From Veronia nyctiphanis (GTDB taxonomy: Bacteria > Pseudomonadota > Gammaproteobacteria > Enterobacterales > Vibrionaceae), in NCBI RefSeq assembly GCF_004116385.1, contig NZ_PEIB01000023.1, positions 1-64,000 on the forward strand: a stretch of 64,000 bases of DNA. The letters are read 5' to 3'. The notes under the pieces were generated by a model. It was not told the DNA's origin, did no database searches, and worked only from the letters and a program-made list of their open reading frames with translations. A program made the position numbers and the translations under genes. Shown in pieces: positions 28,318 to 38,760 of this stretch (positions are counted from its first letter, which is position 1; every line of letters starts with the position of its first letter).

Positions 28318-29301
28318 TTAGTCTTCGTTATCAAGTGCGTAAGGCAATGTTATGCGCCTAATACGGCAGCTGTTGTCGCCTGCAAGACGGAATTCAGTGT
28401 CGTCATCGAGGTTGTTGGGCAACACAGCAAGAATTAATGCTTCGCCATCGTCAAAACGATAGCCGGAGATGACTGTACCGCCACTTCGCCAGTTTTCACC
28501 AACGCTGCGCTCAATGGTATCGCCTGCATTAGGTGTTTCGTTTGTTTGTCCAGCAAGCAGATAGGTGGCGCGCTTGTTGATGCCTCGATACTTTGCTCTG
28601 GCAACGGTTTCTTGACCTGTGTAGCAGCCTTTTTTGAAGCTAATGGCATCGCCCAATGCCTGAAGGTTTAGCGCTTGTGGAATGAACTCACTGACAGTTT
28701 CTGATGCGAGTGCTGGAAGTGCACTTTTTATATCGTAAAGTGCCCAGAGTGAAGAGTCTGAGAGCGTGGCGTCTTTGAGTTTACCCAGAAGATCATCCGC
28801 TTCTTGTTCTGTCACAGCGAGTAACCAGCGATTTTGCTCAATTTTCACTGCCGTTCCTGTTGCGGTGTTGACGACGTTAGAGTCTGGTTTGAACAGCGTT
28901 TGTATCGCGTTGTCAGCCTTCTCTCCAGCAACGCCGAGCAAAATCAGATTACTGGTTTCCAGAGTGATTTTGGAAAATACCGCGTATTTTTTCAGCTCAG
29001 TCAATTGCTGCTCATTGACGGATGCCGGCTGAACATAGGCAACGCCTTCACCGTGATGGAACAAACGAATAATTGACCATACTTTGCCTTTCGCATCGCA
29101 ATGTGCAGCCAGTGTCGAGGCTCCCTTATCTAGCGAAACCAGATCACAAGTGAGCTGGCCTTGCAGGTAACTGGTTGTATCGGCACCCGTAGCAGTGATA
29201 AGTGACAGGCTATCAAGGCCTATCAATGACAAAGCAGGGAGGGCGGATGACGCTGTCAGGGGCAAACGTGAAAATGACTGTTTTTCGTACCAGGTTGTCA
29301 T
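28318..29301 (-). CDS. ygfZ: tRNA-modifying protein YgfZ
   Basis: A folate-binding protein related to GcvT, needed for activity of several Fe-S enzymes including MiaB, which thiomethylates tRNA. The 327-residue protein (start MTTWYEKQSF at 29301) has the signature KGCYTGQETVARAKYRG, including the conserved reactive Cys. A GTG four codons upstream (29313) is an alternative start. It is divergent from sdhE, a conserved pair with functions in cofactor assembly. Confidence 0.94.
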   Translation of the reverse strand: MTTWYEKQSFSRLPLTASSALPALSLIGLDSLSLITATGADTTSYLQGQLTCDLVSLDKGASTLAAHCDAKGKVWSIIRLFHHGEGVAYVQPASVNEQQLTELKKYAVFSKITLETSNLILLGVAGEKADNAIQTLFKPDSNVVNTATGTAVKIEQNRWLLAVTEQEADDLLGKLKDATLSDSSLWALYDIKSALPALASETVSEFIPQALNLQALGDAISFKKGCYTGQETVARAKYRGINKRATYLLAGQTNETPNAGDTIERSVGENWRSGGTVISGYRFDDGEALILAVLPNNLDDDTEFRLAGDNSCRIRRITLPYALDNED

Positions 29302-29496
29302 GATTTTTCTCACATAAATTCTGTCTGTTGAATATGTTAAAGGGTGTCCCGGATAAAGTCAGCACCACAAGGCGCTGATAGTGGCCGATTAATGTTGCTG
29401 AGATCACAAGCCGCGAGGCAGACTCAGTTTTGACATAGCCTCGTCAGATTGGCATTGGTACTATGCTGACAAAACACCATCAAGAATGAGGTCAAC

Positions 29497-29757
29497 ATGG
29501 TAAGCGCAGAAGAAAGAGCGCGAGTAAAATGGGCGTGTCGACGCGGTATGCTTGAATTGGATGTGATTTTGGATCCTTTCTTTGAGGAACGCTTTGATTC
29601 ACTCTCTGACGAAGATAAGCAGGACTTTATCGATTTTTTGAAGTGTGATGACCCTGACCTTTTTGCTTGGTTGATGGGACATGGCACCAGTGATGACCCC
29701 CGCATGAAAGCAATGACCGATGCCATTGTTTCGCACAACCGAAGCAAACTGCGTTAA
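29497..29757 (+). CDS. sdhE: FAD assembly factor SdhE
   Basis: An 86-residue protein that promotes covalent FAD attachment to SdhA. It has the diagnostic RRGMLELDVIL motif (RGxxE) and the WLMGHG segment. In E. coli it was also described as the antitoxin partner of CptA/YgfX, the next gene here. The last 38 bases overlap the start of that gene. Confidence 0.95.
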   Translation: MVSAEERARVKWACRRGMLELDVILDPFFEERFDSLSDEDKQDFIDFLKCDDPDLFAWLMGHGTSDDPRMKAMTDAIVSHNRSKLR

Positions 29758-30130
29758 CTTCACCTTACATTCCTCACCAACCGTAAGACGGTTGTTATGG
29801 GGAATGTATGTCTCTCTGTTGCTCCTTTTGTTCATCACCTCGGCGTTTCCGCTCTGCCTCAAAGCATCATTTGTCGGTATTTTGATGAGAGACAGACAGA
29901 AAAAATGGCGATGTTTTCAAGCTCTCACAGGAACATATCAACTCAGGATTGATGGTCAACTTTCTCGTGGTGAGCAAAAAGTTCAAGTTGAACAAATTGT
30001 TATATTCTCTCGATTTTTTATTCTTCTTAAACTTCCTAAAACCTCTTCTACCCGCTTTTTCCCTATTTTCTCCGACTCTGTTGGACCCATTTCATATCGT
30101 CACCTTGCAAGAGTTTCGCGATCAATTTAA
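29720..30130 (+). CDS. cptA: CptA/YgfX family membrane protein
   Basis: A 136-residue protein with two adjacent membrane helices (WGMYVSLLLLLFITSAF, then LCLKASFVGIL) and a soluble C-terminal part that ends SDSVGPISYRHLARV, similar to the family end. In E. coli, YgfX was reported to disturb FtsZ and MreB. The ATG lies inside sdhE, 38 bases before its stop. No later ATG/GTG start is available before the membrane segment, so a TTG at 29726 is the only alternative. Sequence is poorly conserved, so placement next to sdhE carries weight. Confidence 0.72.
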   Translation: MPLFRTTEANCVNFTLHSSPTVRRLLWGMYVSLLLLLFITSAFPLCLKASFVGILMRDRQKKWRCFQALTGTYQLRIDGQLSRGEQKVQVEQIVIFSRFFILLKLPKTSSTRFFPIFSDSVGPISYRHLARVSRSI

Positions 30131-30282
30131 AGGTCTTAATTTGAAGGTGCTTCCATTTGCATAACAAAAAAGCAAAATGAATCGCATTTTTTCATGGTTT
30201 CGTCGATAAGGATTTAATAGACACTATTATCAGCAACCTTTTATGTACACACAGTTGCGTATCACTTTTTGGAGTAGTGGAA

Positions 30283-32088
30283 GTGAAAATCAAGACAAAG
30301 ATGCAGGTATTGTCTGCGGTAGCAGGTTTTTCATTAGTTATTTTTTCTGGCCTGATGTGGAAAGCCAATGAATCGTTAATGGGCTTACAGAAGAATCAAA
30401 CTAACGTTGCGCAGTTAGAAGCCTTACTCTTACACCTTCGCCGGAACGAGAAAGACTTTCTCGGACGCTTTGATATTAAATATTTGACCAAGTTCATCAG
30501 TAACAAAAAGCTGTTTGATGAAAAGTTCGAAGAGTTGAAGTCTGGTGCTCACGAAGCGGGCATTGTGCTCCCTGGGGAAGGCACGGTGACACGTTCAATG
30601 GAAGAGTACTCACAAGGTTTTACTGATCTTGTGAAAGGGTATGAGATTTTGGGTTTGAATCCAAAATCGGGCCTTCGAGGACAACTGACGGAAATTAACA
30701 ATCGACTGACAGAGATAGCATCCAATGCTGACGAGAAGATCTTGGCAAGAAAAATGGTGAGTTTAGTTGAATTGCTCCAATTAAATAAATCATCAAAGAC
30801 CTTCTCGACATACTCAGAAGCGGTTGCTGATACAAACCCTACCTTGTTTGCTGAGCAGCTGAATGTGGCGACGGCGCTCCATAAGCAGCAAAAAGTAATG
30901 GGTTTGACGCACAAAGAAGGACTGCGTGGTCAAATTCGTTCGCGCTCCCATGCCGTTGAAGACAGCTTTACGCAGATGAAAGAACAGCTATCAGAGGTAA
31001 CGTCAGAGGCGGAGAGCATGGTTTGGACGTGGCTTATTGCAAGCCTGATCGCGGTGATATTACTTCTATTTACCGTGACAGCATGGGTAAGTCGTACTAT
31101 CCAAAGAGGGGTTGATGATTTGCTGAAGACGATGTCAGATGTTGCGGTTACTCACGATCTGACATTAAGAGCTTGTACCGAATCGAAAGATGAGCTTGGG
31201 CAGGTGGCTGAAGATTTCAACAAAGTGATGGAGAACTGTCAATCACTGATCAGTGAAGTCAAAGACTCCATAACCTCGCTGAATACCGCGGCATTTGAGG
31301 TGAAAAGTCGAACCAATGATGCAGAGCATGCACTCATTACTCAGCGAAGTGAAACAGAACTGGCCGCAACAGCAGTCAACCAAATGGAATCCACTATCCA
31401 TGAGATTGCATCACGCACAGAAACCGCAGCGTCGAACGCTGGCCAGAGCCTCGACCGTGCGCAGGAAGGTTTCCAAACCATGCAGTCGACTCGCAGTGCG
31501 ATAGGTACGCTATCCCACGATCTGGGGCGTGCGAGTGAGGAAATTCAGAGCCTTCTGTCATTGTCCCAGAAGATTGGCAGTGTGGTTGATGTGATCAAGG
31601 AAATTTCTGAGCAAACCAACTTGCTGGCGCTCAACGCGGCAATTGAAGCGGCACGAGCCGGTGAGCAGGGCAGAGGGTTCGCGGTTGTTGCTGATGAGGT
31701 ACGCAGTCTGGCTAACCGTACCCACCAATCAACAGAAGAAATTGATGACATGATCACCTCACTTCAGAAGCAGACAGAGCAGGTTGTAAACCAGATTTCT
31801 TCTTGTCAGCAGTATGGTGATGAGTCGGTAAACTTTGTATCTGAAGCGGCGACGGGTTTGGATAATATTATGGCAGACATGCAGCAGATCATGGACATGA
31901 GCACACAGATAGCGACAGCCGTGGAAGAGCAAAGCATGGTCGCACGTGAAGTGAACCAAAACGTACATAAGATTCAGGAAATCACTTCAACGACCAGCCA
32001 GATAAGCGAGGAGAACAGTGAGATAGCGACAAGCGTTGCGTCTCAGGCGGGCTCTCTCGAAAAAGCAATCTCGACGTTTAAGGCATAG
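30283..32088 (+). CDS. Methyl-accepting chemotaxis protein (HBM-type sensor)
   Basis: A 601-residue receptor: membrane helix at about 8-26, a long helical periplasmic domain to about 245, second membrane helix near 248-268, HAMP, and a cytoplasmic signalling domain with tip [20 protein letters not shown]. The motif [13 protein letters not shown] suggests the helical bimodular (HBM) class, whose known members sense small organic acids; the ligand here is unknown. There is no NWETF-type tail. The start is GTG at 30283, eight bases after GGAG; a GTG six bases earlier is possible. It stands alone between cptA and nadB, with a long leader. Confidence 0.9.
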   Translation: MKIKTKMQVLSAVAGFSLVIFSGLMWKANESLMGLQKNQTNVAQLEALLLHLRRNEKDFLGRFDIKYLTKFISNKKLFDEKFEELKSGAHEAGIVLPGEGTVTRSMEEYSQGFTDLVKGYEILGLNPKSGLRGQLTEINNRLTEIASNADEKILARKMVSLVELLQLNKSSKTFSTYSEAVADTNPTLFAEQLNVATALHKQQKVMGLTHKEGLRGQIRSRSHAVEDSFTQMKEQLSEVTSEAESMVWTWLIASLIAVILLLFTVTAWVSRTIQRGVDDLLKTMSDVAVTHDLTLRACTESKDELGQVAEDFNKVMENCQSLISEVKDSITSLNTAAFEVKSRTNDAEHALITQRSETELAATAVNQMESTIHEIASRTETAASNAGQSLDRAQEGFQTMQSTRSAIGTLSHDLGRASEEIQSLLSLSQKIGSVVDVIKEISEQTNLLALNAAIEAARAGEQGRGFAVVADEVRSLANRTHQSTEEIDDMITSLQKQTEQVVNQISSCQQYGDESVNFVSEAATGLDNIMADMQQIMDMSTQIATAVEEQSMVAREVNQNVHKIQEITSTTSQISEENSEIATSVASQAGSLEKAISTFKA

Positions 32089-32102
32089 AACGAAGAGAAA
32101 AT

Positions 32103-32128
32103 AAAACCCGCTTCGGCGGGTTTTATTT
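32103..32128. terminator. Bidirectional terminator between the MCP gene and nadB
   Basis: A 9-bp stem (aaaacccgc/gcgggtttt) is capped by a UUCG tetraloop, with A/T tracts on both sides. It lies 15 bases after the receptor gene and abuts the nadB stop. Confidence 0.9.
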
Positions 32129-33741
32129 TACGCGTTATCCGGTGTGAGGATAGTTGGCTTACTGTTTTCGTTGATATCGGGGTAGTCAATGGTGTAATGC
32201 AGCCCTCGGCTTTCTTTTCTTGCCATTGCACATCGAACCATCAGTTCAGCAACATCTAAAAGGTTACGAAGTTCTAACAAGTTGTTCGATACACGGAAGT
32301 TACTGTAATACTCATTGACTTCCTGTTTCAGTAACTCGATGCGTCTCAGTGCGCGCTCAAGGCGTTTTGTAGAACGCACTATGCCAACATAATCCCACAT
32401 TAACAAACGAAGCTCATGCCAGTTGTGCTGAATAACCACTTCCTCGTCAGAGCAACTCACCTGACTTTCATCCCAGCTGGGTAGTATCTCGTCTGGTATG
32501 CTCTCACCTGCTTGCGATCCAATATGGCAGGCGGCGGACCAAGCATATACTACACATTCGAGCAGAGAGTTTGATGCCATGCGATTCGCACCATGAAGCC
32601 CTGTATAGCTGACTTCCCCAATAGCATAGAGCCCCGGTAGGTCGGTTTGACCATTACGGTCAACCATCACACCACCACAGGTATAGTGAGCGGCAGGTAC
32701 AATAGGAACGGGTTCTTTTGTTAAGTCAAAGCCAAAAGTCAGCAACTTCTCATAAATGGTTGGGAAATGTTTGGTAACGAAGTCAGGGTCTTTGTGGCTG
32801 ATATCCAGGTACATACAGTCTGCACCCAAACGTTTCATCTCGTAGTCAATCGCTCTAGCGACGACATCACGGGGAGCAAGCTCTGCACGTGAGTCAAAGT
32901 CTGGCATAAATCGTGTCCCATCGGGGCGACGTAGATATGCGCCTTCGCCTCTTAACGCTTCAGTTAGCAAGAAATTACGCGCTTCAGGGTGAAAAAGACA
33001 GGTTGGGTGGAATTGGTTGAATTCGAGGTTTGCTACCCGGCATCCTGCACGCCATGCCATGGCAATACCGTCACCAGAAGAGACATCAGGGTTTGACGTA
33101 TATTGATATACCTTGGACGCTCCGCCTGTTGCCATCACCACGAAACGTGCACGTACAGTTTCGACTGCTTCTTTATTTCGATTCCAAACGTAAGCACCAA
33201 GGATACGATCTTTTCCCTTTTTACCTATTTTTTTTCTGGTGATCAGATCAAGAGCGTTATGCCGTTCAAGTACCGTGATGTTGGGGTGTTGATGCACATT
33301 GTCCTGAAGTGATGTCTGAACAGCATGGCCAGTTGCATCGGCTGCGTGAAGAATGCGTCTGTGGCTGTGTCCACCTTCTCGCGTAAGGTGGAACTTGGTT
33401 TCTCCCGCTTCGCTTTCTTCATCTTTATCGAAAGGAACGCCTGCATCAATCAGCCACTGCACACACGGCTTGGCGTTCTCGGCGATGAAGGTCACTGTGT
33501 CTTCATCACAAAGGCCTGCACCAGCGATGAGTGTATCCTGCACGTGAGACTCAATAGAATCTTCTTCATCAAATACCGCGGCTATTCCACCCTGTGCGTA
33601 CAAGGTCGCGCCCTCATCTCTCGGGCCTTTGCTCAAAACGATCACTTTGTGCTTGGAGGCAAGGCGAAGTGCAAGTGACAAGCCAGCAGCACCGCTGCCA
33701 ATAACCAGCACATCGCACAGATGGTCTCGGTTGTGTTTCAT
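32128..33741 (-). CDS. nadB: L-aspartate oxidase
   Basis: FAD enzyme oxidising aspartate to iminoaspartate, the first step of NAD synthesis. The chosen start [15 protein letters not shown] at 33741 gives 537 residues and has AGGAAAGG upstream; an ATG six codons earlier is less likely. [15 protein letters not shown] binds [19 protein letters not shown], the [14 protein letters not shown] segment ([13 protein letters not shown]) and [15 protein letters not shown] are family motifs. It is divergent from rpoE, as in other gammaproteobacteria. Confidence 0.96.
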   Translation of the reverse strand: MKHNRDHLCDVLVIGSGAAGLSLALRLASKHKVIVLSKGPRDEGATLYAQGGIAAVFDEEDSIESHVQDTLIAGAGLCDEDTVTFIAENAKPCVQWLIDAGVPFDKDEESEAGETKFHLTREGGHSHRRILHAADATGHAVQTSLQDNVHQHPNITVLERHNALDLITRKKIGKKGKDRILGAYVWNRNKEAVETVRARFVVMATGGASKVYQYTSNPDVSSGDGIAMAWRAGCRVANLEFNQFHPTCLFHPEARNFLLTEALRGEGAYLRRPDGTRFMPDFDSRAELAPRDVVARAIDYEMKRLGADCMYLDISHKDPDFVTKHFPTIYEKLLTFGFDLTKEPVPIVPAAHYTCGGVMVDRNGQTDLPGLYAIGEVSYTGLHGANRMASNSLLECVVYAWSAACHIGSQAGESIPDEILPSWDESQVSCSDEEVVIQHNWHELRLLMWDYVGIVRSTKRLERALRRIELLKQEVNEYYSNFRVSNNLLELRNLLDVAELMVRCAMARKESRGLHYTIDYPDINENSKPTILTPDNA

Positions 33742-34153
33742 ACCTTTCCTGTATCCCAAAAACTCTCAAAGAAACAACGCAACGTGTTTCGCTGATGTTC
33801 CATGTATCGGTCTATCTTGTGTTCTGACCGATCAGTGTACACTATCAGGCATCAGACGCGTAATTTGAGTGGTGTTACGGAAGCTTTCTGAAATATCGAT
33901 GAGTTTGGTGAAGTCTTGGCGCGCAATCTGGTAAAATTGTGGATCTGGATCAAAAGATGTAAGAATCCAAAACAATATTTGGAACTAAATGACTTTGGTG
34001 TGTTCCCAACTACAGGCCTGAACGTTAGCCCACAGAAAGTGGCGATGCTGCCGGCCGTAAAGGGGACAAAACCTTTACGTTAACAGGCAGTACAAGATGA
34101 GAGCTGAGCCGAGTGAAGTTTTCAGATGCCACTAATAAGGAGAGTGTGCTCGA
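33742..34153 (+). promoter_or_regulatory. nadB-rpoE divergent control region
   Basis: A 412-base interval with no gene. ggaact (33981-33986) and tcccaa (34004-34009), 17 bases apart, weakly resemble a sigma-E promoter (GGAACTT, TCTGA), which would fit rpoE autoregulation. A perfect 8-bp hairpin (cgtaaagg 34056-34063, cctttacg 34072-34079) lies in the predicted leader with no T-run after it. The nadB promoter must lie in the left part. Confidence 0.35.
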
Positions 34154-34732
34154 ATGAGCGAGCAACAGACAGATCAGGCACTGATTGAACGGGTTCAGAA
34201 TGGCGATAAACAAGCATTTAACCTACTTGTTATAAAATATCAGAATAAGGTGTGTAATCTGATTTCCCGATATGTCACCAACAGTGGCGATATTCCCGAT
34301 GTGGCGCAAGAGGCTTTTATCAAAGCTTACCGCGCAATTCCGGGGTTTAGGGGGGAGAGCGCATTTTATACCTGGTTGTACCGTATTGCTGTGAACACTG
34401 CCAAAAATCATTTGGTGGCGCAGGGCAGACGGCCGCCGCCCAGCGACGTCGATGCAGATGAAGCTGAGAATTTTGAGAACGGTGGTGCACTGAAAGAAAT
34501 TTCGAACCCTGAGAACCTATTGTTGTCAGAACAATTGAAGCAGGTCGTGTTTGATACCATAGAAACATTGCCTGAAGAGCTGAAGGTTGCAATCACATTG
34601 CGTGAGATCGACGGCTTGAGCTATGAGGAAATTGCCGAGGTGATGGACTGCCCGGTAGGGACTGTTAGGTCCCGGATTTTTCGTGCCCGAGAAGCGGTAG
34701 ACAAACGTGTCAATCCGCTGATTAAACAATGA
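34154..34732 (+). CDS. rpoE: RNA polymerase sigma-E factor
   Basis: ECF sigma factor for the envelope stress response, 192 residues. Region 2 has DIPDVAQEAFIKAYRAIPGFRGES and FYTWLYRIAVNTAKN; region 4 has ALTLREIDGLSYEEIAEVM-type sequence and PVGTVRSRIFRAREA. It heads the rpoE-rseA-rseB-rseC operon and is held inactive at the membrane by RseA. Confidence 0.97.
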   Translation: MSEQQTDQALIERVQNGDKQAFNLLVIKYQNKVCNLISRYVTNSGDIPDVAQEAFIKAYRAIPGFRGESAFYTWLYRIAVNTAKNHLVAQGRRPPPSDVDADEAENFENGGALKEISNPENLLLSEQLKQVVFDTIETLPEELKVAITLREIDGLSYEEIAEVMDCPVGTVRSRIFRAREAVDKRVNPLIKQ

Positions 34733-34759
34733 CCGACGTATTGTTGAACGGTGAAAGAG

Positions 34760-35381
34760 ATGGCTGATAAAGAGAATGTCTCGTCATTTTTTGATGGTGA
34801 AGACAGAGACAAGAGAGTAATCGAGGCGCTGGGAAGCGATTCGGGTGCTCAGGCGTCATGGAAAAGCTACAGTGTTATCCGCGACACCCTGAGAGGGGAA
34901 GCGCCCGCGACATTAGACTGGGACATTGCGTCCAGTGTGAGTGCTGCGTTAGAAAACGAACCTTCGTATAGCCGTGACATCGACCATCAGCCGGCCATGC
35001 CCGCTAACGTTGAGCACTTCGGGAGTCTCAACCTCGACCGAAAACGCTCTCTCTACCGGTTGGCTGCAGCCTGTTGGTCAAGTGGGTATCGCGGCGGCTG
35101 TTTGTATGGCCATTCTTATTGGTGTGCAGACCCAGCCTCCTGGTTCTGACAGCCCAATACTTGCTGAAGCAACAAGTCAGCCACCGATTCTTGAGACAAT
35201 TCCTTTTTCCGGTGCCGCCGAGCCTGTTAGTTTAAGCCGCGAAGTTGAAAAGCCAAATGCAGTTAGCGACGAGCAGCTCCGAGAGCAGCGCCTTCGAATC
35301 AATGCGTTATTACAAGACTTTGAGTTACAGTTAAGGCTCAATGCAGATGCTGTGGAACCAAAGACGGAATTGCAAGAGTAG
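34760..35381 (+). CDS. rseA: Anti-sigma-E factor RseA (one frameshift in this sequence)
   Basis: Single-pass inner-membrane anti-sigma factor that sequesters RpoE and is cut by DegS and RseP under stress. The N-terminal cytoplasmic domain has SSFFDGE and WKSYSVIRDTLRGE. After the break comes the membrane helix VGIAAAVCMAILIGVQ and a periplasmic domain. Here a base is gained, not lost: removing one T at 35060/35061 gives RSLYRWLQPVGQVGIAAAV and a 206-residue protein. The start is ATG 34760; a GTG three codons earlier (34751) is possible. Confidence 0.9.
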
Positions 35382-35391
35382 AGAGCACACC

Positions 35392-36360
35392 TTGATTAAA
35401 GCATTTTGGGTGGGTGCGGTAGCACTGATGACACTCTCCCCTTTAGCACAGGCGGCGGATGAAGCCGCCCGTGTTCTTGTTGAGAAAATGGATAATGCTA
35501 GCCACCAGCTTAGTTATGAAATTTCTTATATCCACGTCCGCAAGAGCAGCATACAGCCACTTCGTTATAGACATGCGCTGATCGATGGTGAGTCATTTGG
35601 CCATATCAATTACCTGAGCGGACCTAACCGTAAGATCATCCGGCGCGGCAGTGAGGTCAGCTATTACGAGCCCGGTGTTGAATCCTTCACTATCGAGAGT
35701 GGGCAGATGGTAGCGCCCTTGCCAGCGATTATTCAGTCAGATATCAAGCGCATAGCAAAACTGTATAATTTTGTTTCTTTGGGACGAGGTCGTGAAGCAG
35801 GGCTGTCAGCCAACCTTGTCAGAGTGTCGCCAAAAGATGAAAGCCGCTACTCCTATGTGCTCTGGATTGAAGATCGAAGCCATCTTCTTCTCCGTGCTGA
35901 TGTGCTGGATCGTGATGGCGAACCGCTTGAGCAGTACCGTGTGACATCACTTGTGATTTCATCACAGGTTGCAGATTCGCTGAAAGCGATAGCCAGTGCG
36001 GAGCTTCCTCCCGTCGTGCATGCTCCCAAACATCAGGATGTGGAAATGGGGTGGGAAGTCACGTCTCTACCCAAGGGCTTTGTTCCCGTTTACCGAAACC
36101 GACACCGATTGATGTTAACCAGCCGTCCAGTTGAAAGTCAGATGTTCAGTGATGGTCTATTCAGTTTTTCTGTTTATCTCGCCGATGCTGATAAAATGTC
36201 AGTAAGGGAACAGAAAGTGAGGCTTGGCCGCAGAACGATGCACAGTTTCGTCACAGGTAACGCTGAAATCACTGTTGTTGGAGATATACCGCCAGCCACA
36301 GCGAAGATCATCGCAGAGTCAGTACGCTTTGTGCCCACTGATAGTGACCAAGGCAAGTAA
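35392..36360 (+). CDS. rseB: Sigma-E regulatory protein RseB
   Basis: Periplasmic protein that binds RseA and shields it from DegS; it senses lipids or lipopolysaccharide. I choose a TTG start at 35392, which begins a clean signal peptide (IKAFWVGAVALMTLSPLAQA), has GAGAG upstream and lies 10 bases after the rseA stop. The frame is open upstream to 35341 inside rseA. The 322 residues show the MucB/RseB two-domain pattern (YEISYIHVRKSSIQPLRYRH; VTSLPKGFVPV). Confidence 0.92.
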   Translation: MIKAFWVGAVALMTLSPLAQAADEAARVLVEKMDNASHQLSYEISYIHVRKSSIQPLRYRHALIDGESFGHINYLSGPNRKIIRRGSEVSYYEPGVESFTIESGQMVAPLPAIIQSDIKRIAKLYNFVSLGRGREAGLSANLVRVSPKDESRYSYVLWIEDRSHLLLRADVLDRDGEPLEQYRVTSLVISSQVADSLKAIASAELPPVVHAPKHQDVEMGWEVTSLPKGFVPVYRNRHRLMLTSRPVESQMFSDGLFSFSVYLADADKMSVREQKVRLGRRTMHSFVTGNAEITVVGDIPPATAKIIAESVRFVPTDSDQGK

Positions 36361-36362
36361 TC

Positions 36363-36860
36363 GTGATCACTGCCACGGCTGAGGTCGTCTCGTATAAAAA
36401 TGGCTGTTTATTGGTTCGTTCGACCCAGCAAACCAGCTGTGGCAGCTGTGGCTCTCAAAGCGATTGTGGTACGGGTATCGTCAGTAAGGCGTTACCTGCG
36501 AAAACATTAGATATATCAATTCCCTCAGATAAATCCCTGCCAGTAGGCACCATGGTCGAGATAGGCATGCAGGAAAATGCCATGCTGAAATCAGCATTGG
36601 TTGTTTACGTTGTCCCGCTGCTATTTTTAATTGTGGGTGCGATTTTTGGTCAGTTTGTTTTTGTTAATCTGGCCAATGGTAGTGAAGGTGCTGTGGTGCT
36701 CTCAGCCTTCCTTTTTGCAGGGTTGGGAGGATTCATTGCTCGCGTGTTGTCTCTGCGGTTTGAACAACAGCCTGGCTACCAACCTACCCTTCTTCGTGTC
36801 CTCGGAAAGCCAGTTAACAGTAAACTGGTGATAAATGCTGCATCTGAGGATAGCGAGTAG
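36363..36860 (+). CDS. rseC: SoxR-reducing/sigma-E system protein RseC
   Basis: A 165-residue inner-membrane protein, starting with GTG. The cytoplasmic N-terminus carries the cysteine cluster CGSCGSQSDCG, then two membrane helices (ALVVYVVPLLFLIVGAIFG; AVVLSAFLFAGLGGFIA). RseC modestly supports sigma-E activity, and its family includes RsxC-linked SoxR-reducing proteins. It follows rseB by two bases. Confidence 0.94.
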   Translation: MITATAEVVSYKNGCLLVRSTQQTSCGSCGSQSDCGTGIVSKALPAKTLDISIPSDKSLPVGTMVEIGMQENAMLKSALVVYVVPLLFLIVGAIFGQFVFVNLANGSEGAVVLSAFLFAGLGGFIARVLSLRFEQQPGYQPTLLRVLGKPVNSKLVINAASEDSE

Positions 36861-36936
36861 CCGTTAATTTCGGTAGAATCCCGCCACTTGATCGTATGAT
36901 CGTGAATCTTATTTAAACGAGTTAGTCACACCACTT

Positions 36937-38732
36937 ATGAAGCACATTCGTAATTTTTCGATTATTGCCCACATAGACCATGGAAAGTCGACCCTGTCTG
37001 ATCGTCTTATCCAAGTCTGTGGCGGTCTAAGCGACCGTGAAATGGAAGCGCAGGTTCTGGATTCTATGGATCTGGAGCGTGAACGCGGCATTACCATCAA
37101 AGCCCAGAGTGTGACTCTGAACTACAAAGCTTTAGATGGTAATGATTATCAGCTTAACTTTATCGACACCCCCGGGCACGTTGACTTCTCCTATGAAGTG
37201 TCACGCTCTCTTGCTGCTTGTGAAGGCGCATTATTGGTTGTTGATGCGGGGCAGGGTGTTGAAGCGCAGACGCTGGCAAACTGCTACACCGCGATTGAGA
37301 TGGATCACGAAGTCGTGCCAATTCTCAACAAAATCGACCTCCCTGCGGCAGACCCGGATCGTGTCGCCGAAGAGATTGAAGATATTGTCGGTATCGATGC
37401 CACTGATGCGACCCGCTGTTCGGCGAAAACGGGCATTGGTGTTGATCTGGTATTGGAAGATATTGTTAAGAAAATTCCACCACCGGAAGGCAATCCTGAA
37501 GGCCCATTACAGGCACTGATTATTGACTCATGGTTCGATAACTACTTGGGTGTTGTGTCTTTGGTTCGCATCAAAAACGGTGAGCTGAAGAAAAACGACA
37601 AGATCAAGGTGTTGAGTACCGGTCAGGTGTGGGGCGTTGATCGCATTGGTGTTTTCTCGCCAAAGCAGCAAGATACCCAAGGCCTGAGAACCGGTGAGGT
37701 GGGCTGGGTTGTCTGCGGAATCAAAGACATTCTTGCGCGCCAGTGGGGGATACTCTGACTCACGCGAAGCACGGTGCAGAAGATGCACTACCGGGTTTCA
37801 AAAAGGTTAAACCTCAGGTTTATGCAGGCCTTTTCCCTGTTTCATCGGATGACTATGAAAACTTCCGTGATGCACTGGGCAAGTTGAGCCTCAATGATGC
37901 ATCGCTGTTCTATGAGCCTGAGAACTCAGCGGCACTGGGCTTTGGTTTCCGTTGTGGTTTCCTTGGAATGCTCCACATGGAGATCATTCAGGAGCGCTTG
38001 GAGCGCGAATACAATCTTGATTTGATCACCACGGCACCAACGGTAGTGTACGAAGTTACCAAAACGAGCGGTGAAGTGATTTATGTCGATAGTCCGGCAA
38101 AACTTCCTGCGGTTAACGACATCGATACTATCGGTGAGCCTGTTGCGCGCTGCCATATTCTGGTACCAACGGATTATCTGGGTAACGTTATCACCTTGTG
38201 TGTTGAAAAACGCGGTACACAGGTCGACATGGTCTATCACGGCAATCAGGTTGCTCTGACCTATGACATCCCAATGTCTGAGGTTGTACTCGACTTCTTT
38301 GACCGTCTGAAATCAACATCGCGAGGCTACGCATCTCTGGATTATGCATTCCAGTGCTATCAGATTTCTGACATGGTGCGTGTTGATATCTTGCTCAACG
38401 GTGACACTGTTGATGCACTGGCGATCATCACCCACAAAGATCACTCTCAGACTCGAGGTCGTGACCTTGTTGAGAAGATGAAAGAATTCATCCCACGTCA
38501 GCAGTTCGATATTGCGATTCAGGCCGCGATTGGTAATCACATTATTGCTCGTTCAACGGTCAAGCAACTTCGTAAGAACGTAACCGCGAAATGTTACGGT
38601 GGCGACATAAGCCGTAAGAAGAAACTGCTGCAAAAGCAGAAAGAAGGTAAGAAGCGCATGAAGCAGATCGGTAACGTAGAACTGCCTCAAGAGGCGTTCC
38701 TTGCGATTCTGCACGTTGGAAAAGACAAATAA
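36937..38732 (+). CDS. lepA: Elongation factor 4 LepA (one frameshift in this sequence)
   Basis: Ribosome-bound GTPase related to EF-G, with roles in initiation and back-translocation. The G1 motif is [10 protein letters not shown]3 [12 protein letters not shown] and G4 NKIDLP. The frame breaks at GIKDIL because a G is missing near 37735; repaired it reads [20 protein letters not shown] and gives 598 residues with the LepA C-terminal domain ([19 protein letters not shown]). It is upstream of lepB, as usual. Confidence 0.95.
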
Positions 38733-38760
38733 AAAACACGGACGATTCAGGGGAACATAA

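Noticed and set aside
29949..30164. A frameshift in cptA, with the true C-terminus in the overlapping frame
   Set aside because: The end of the longer frame (SDSVGPISYRHLARV) fits the family end, so the 136-residue frame is intact.
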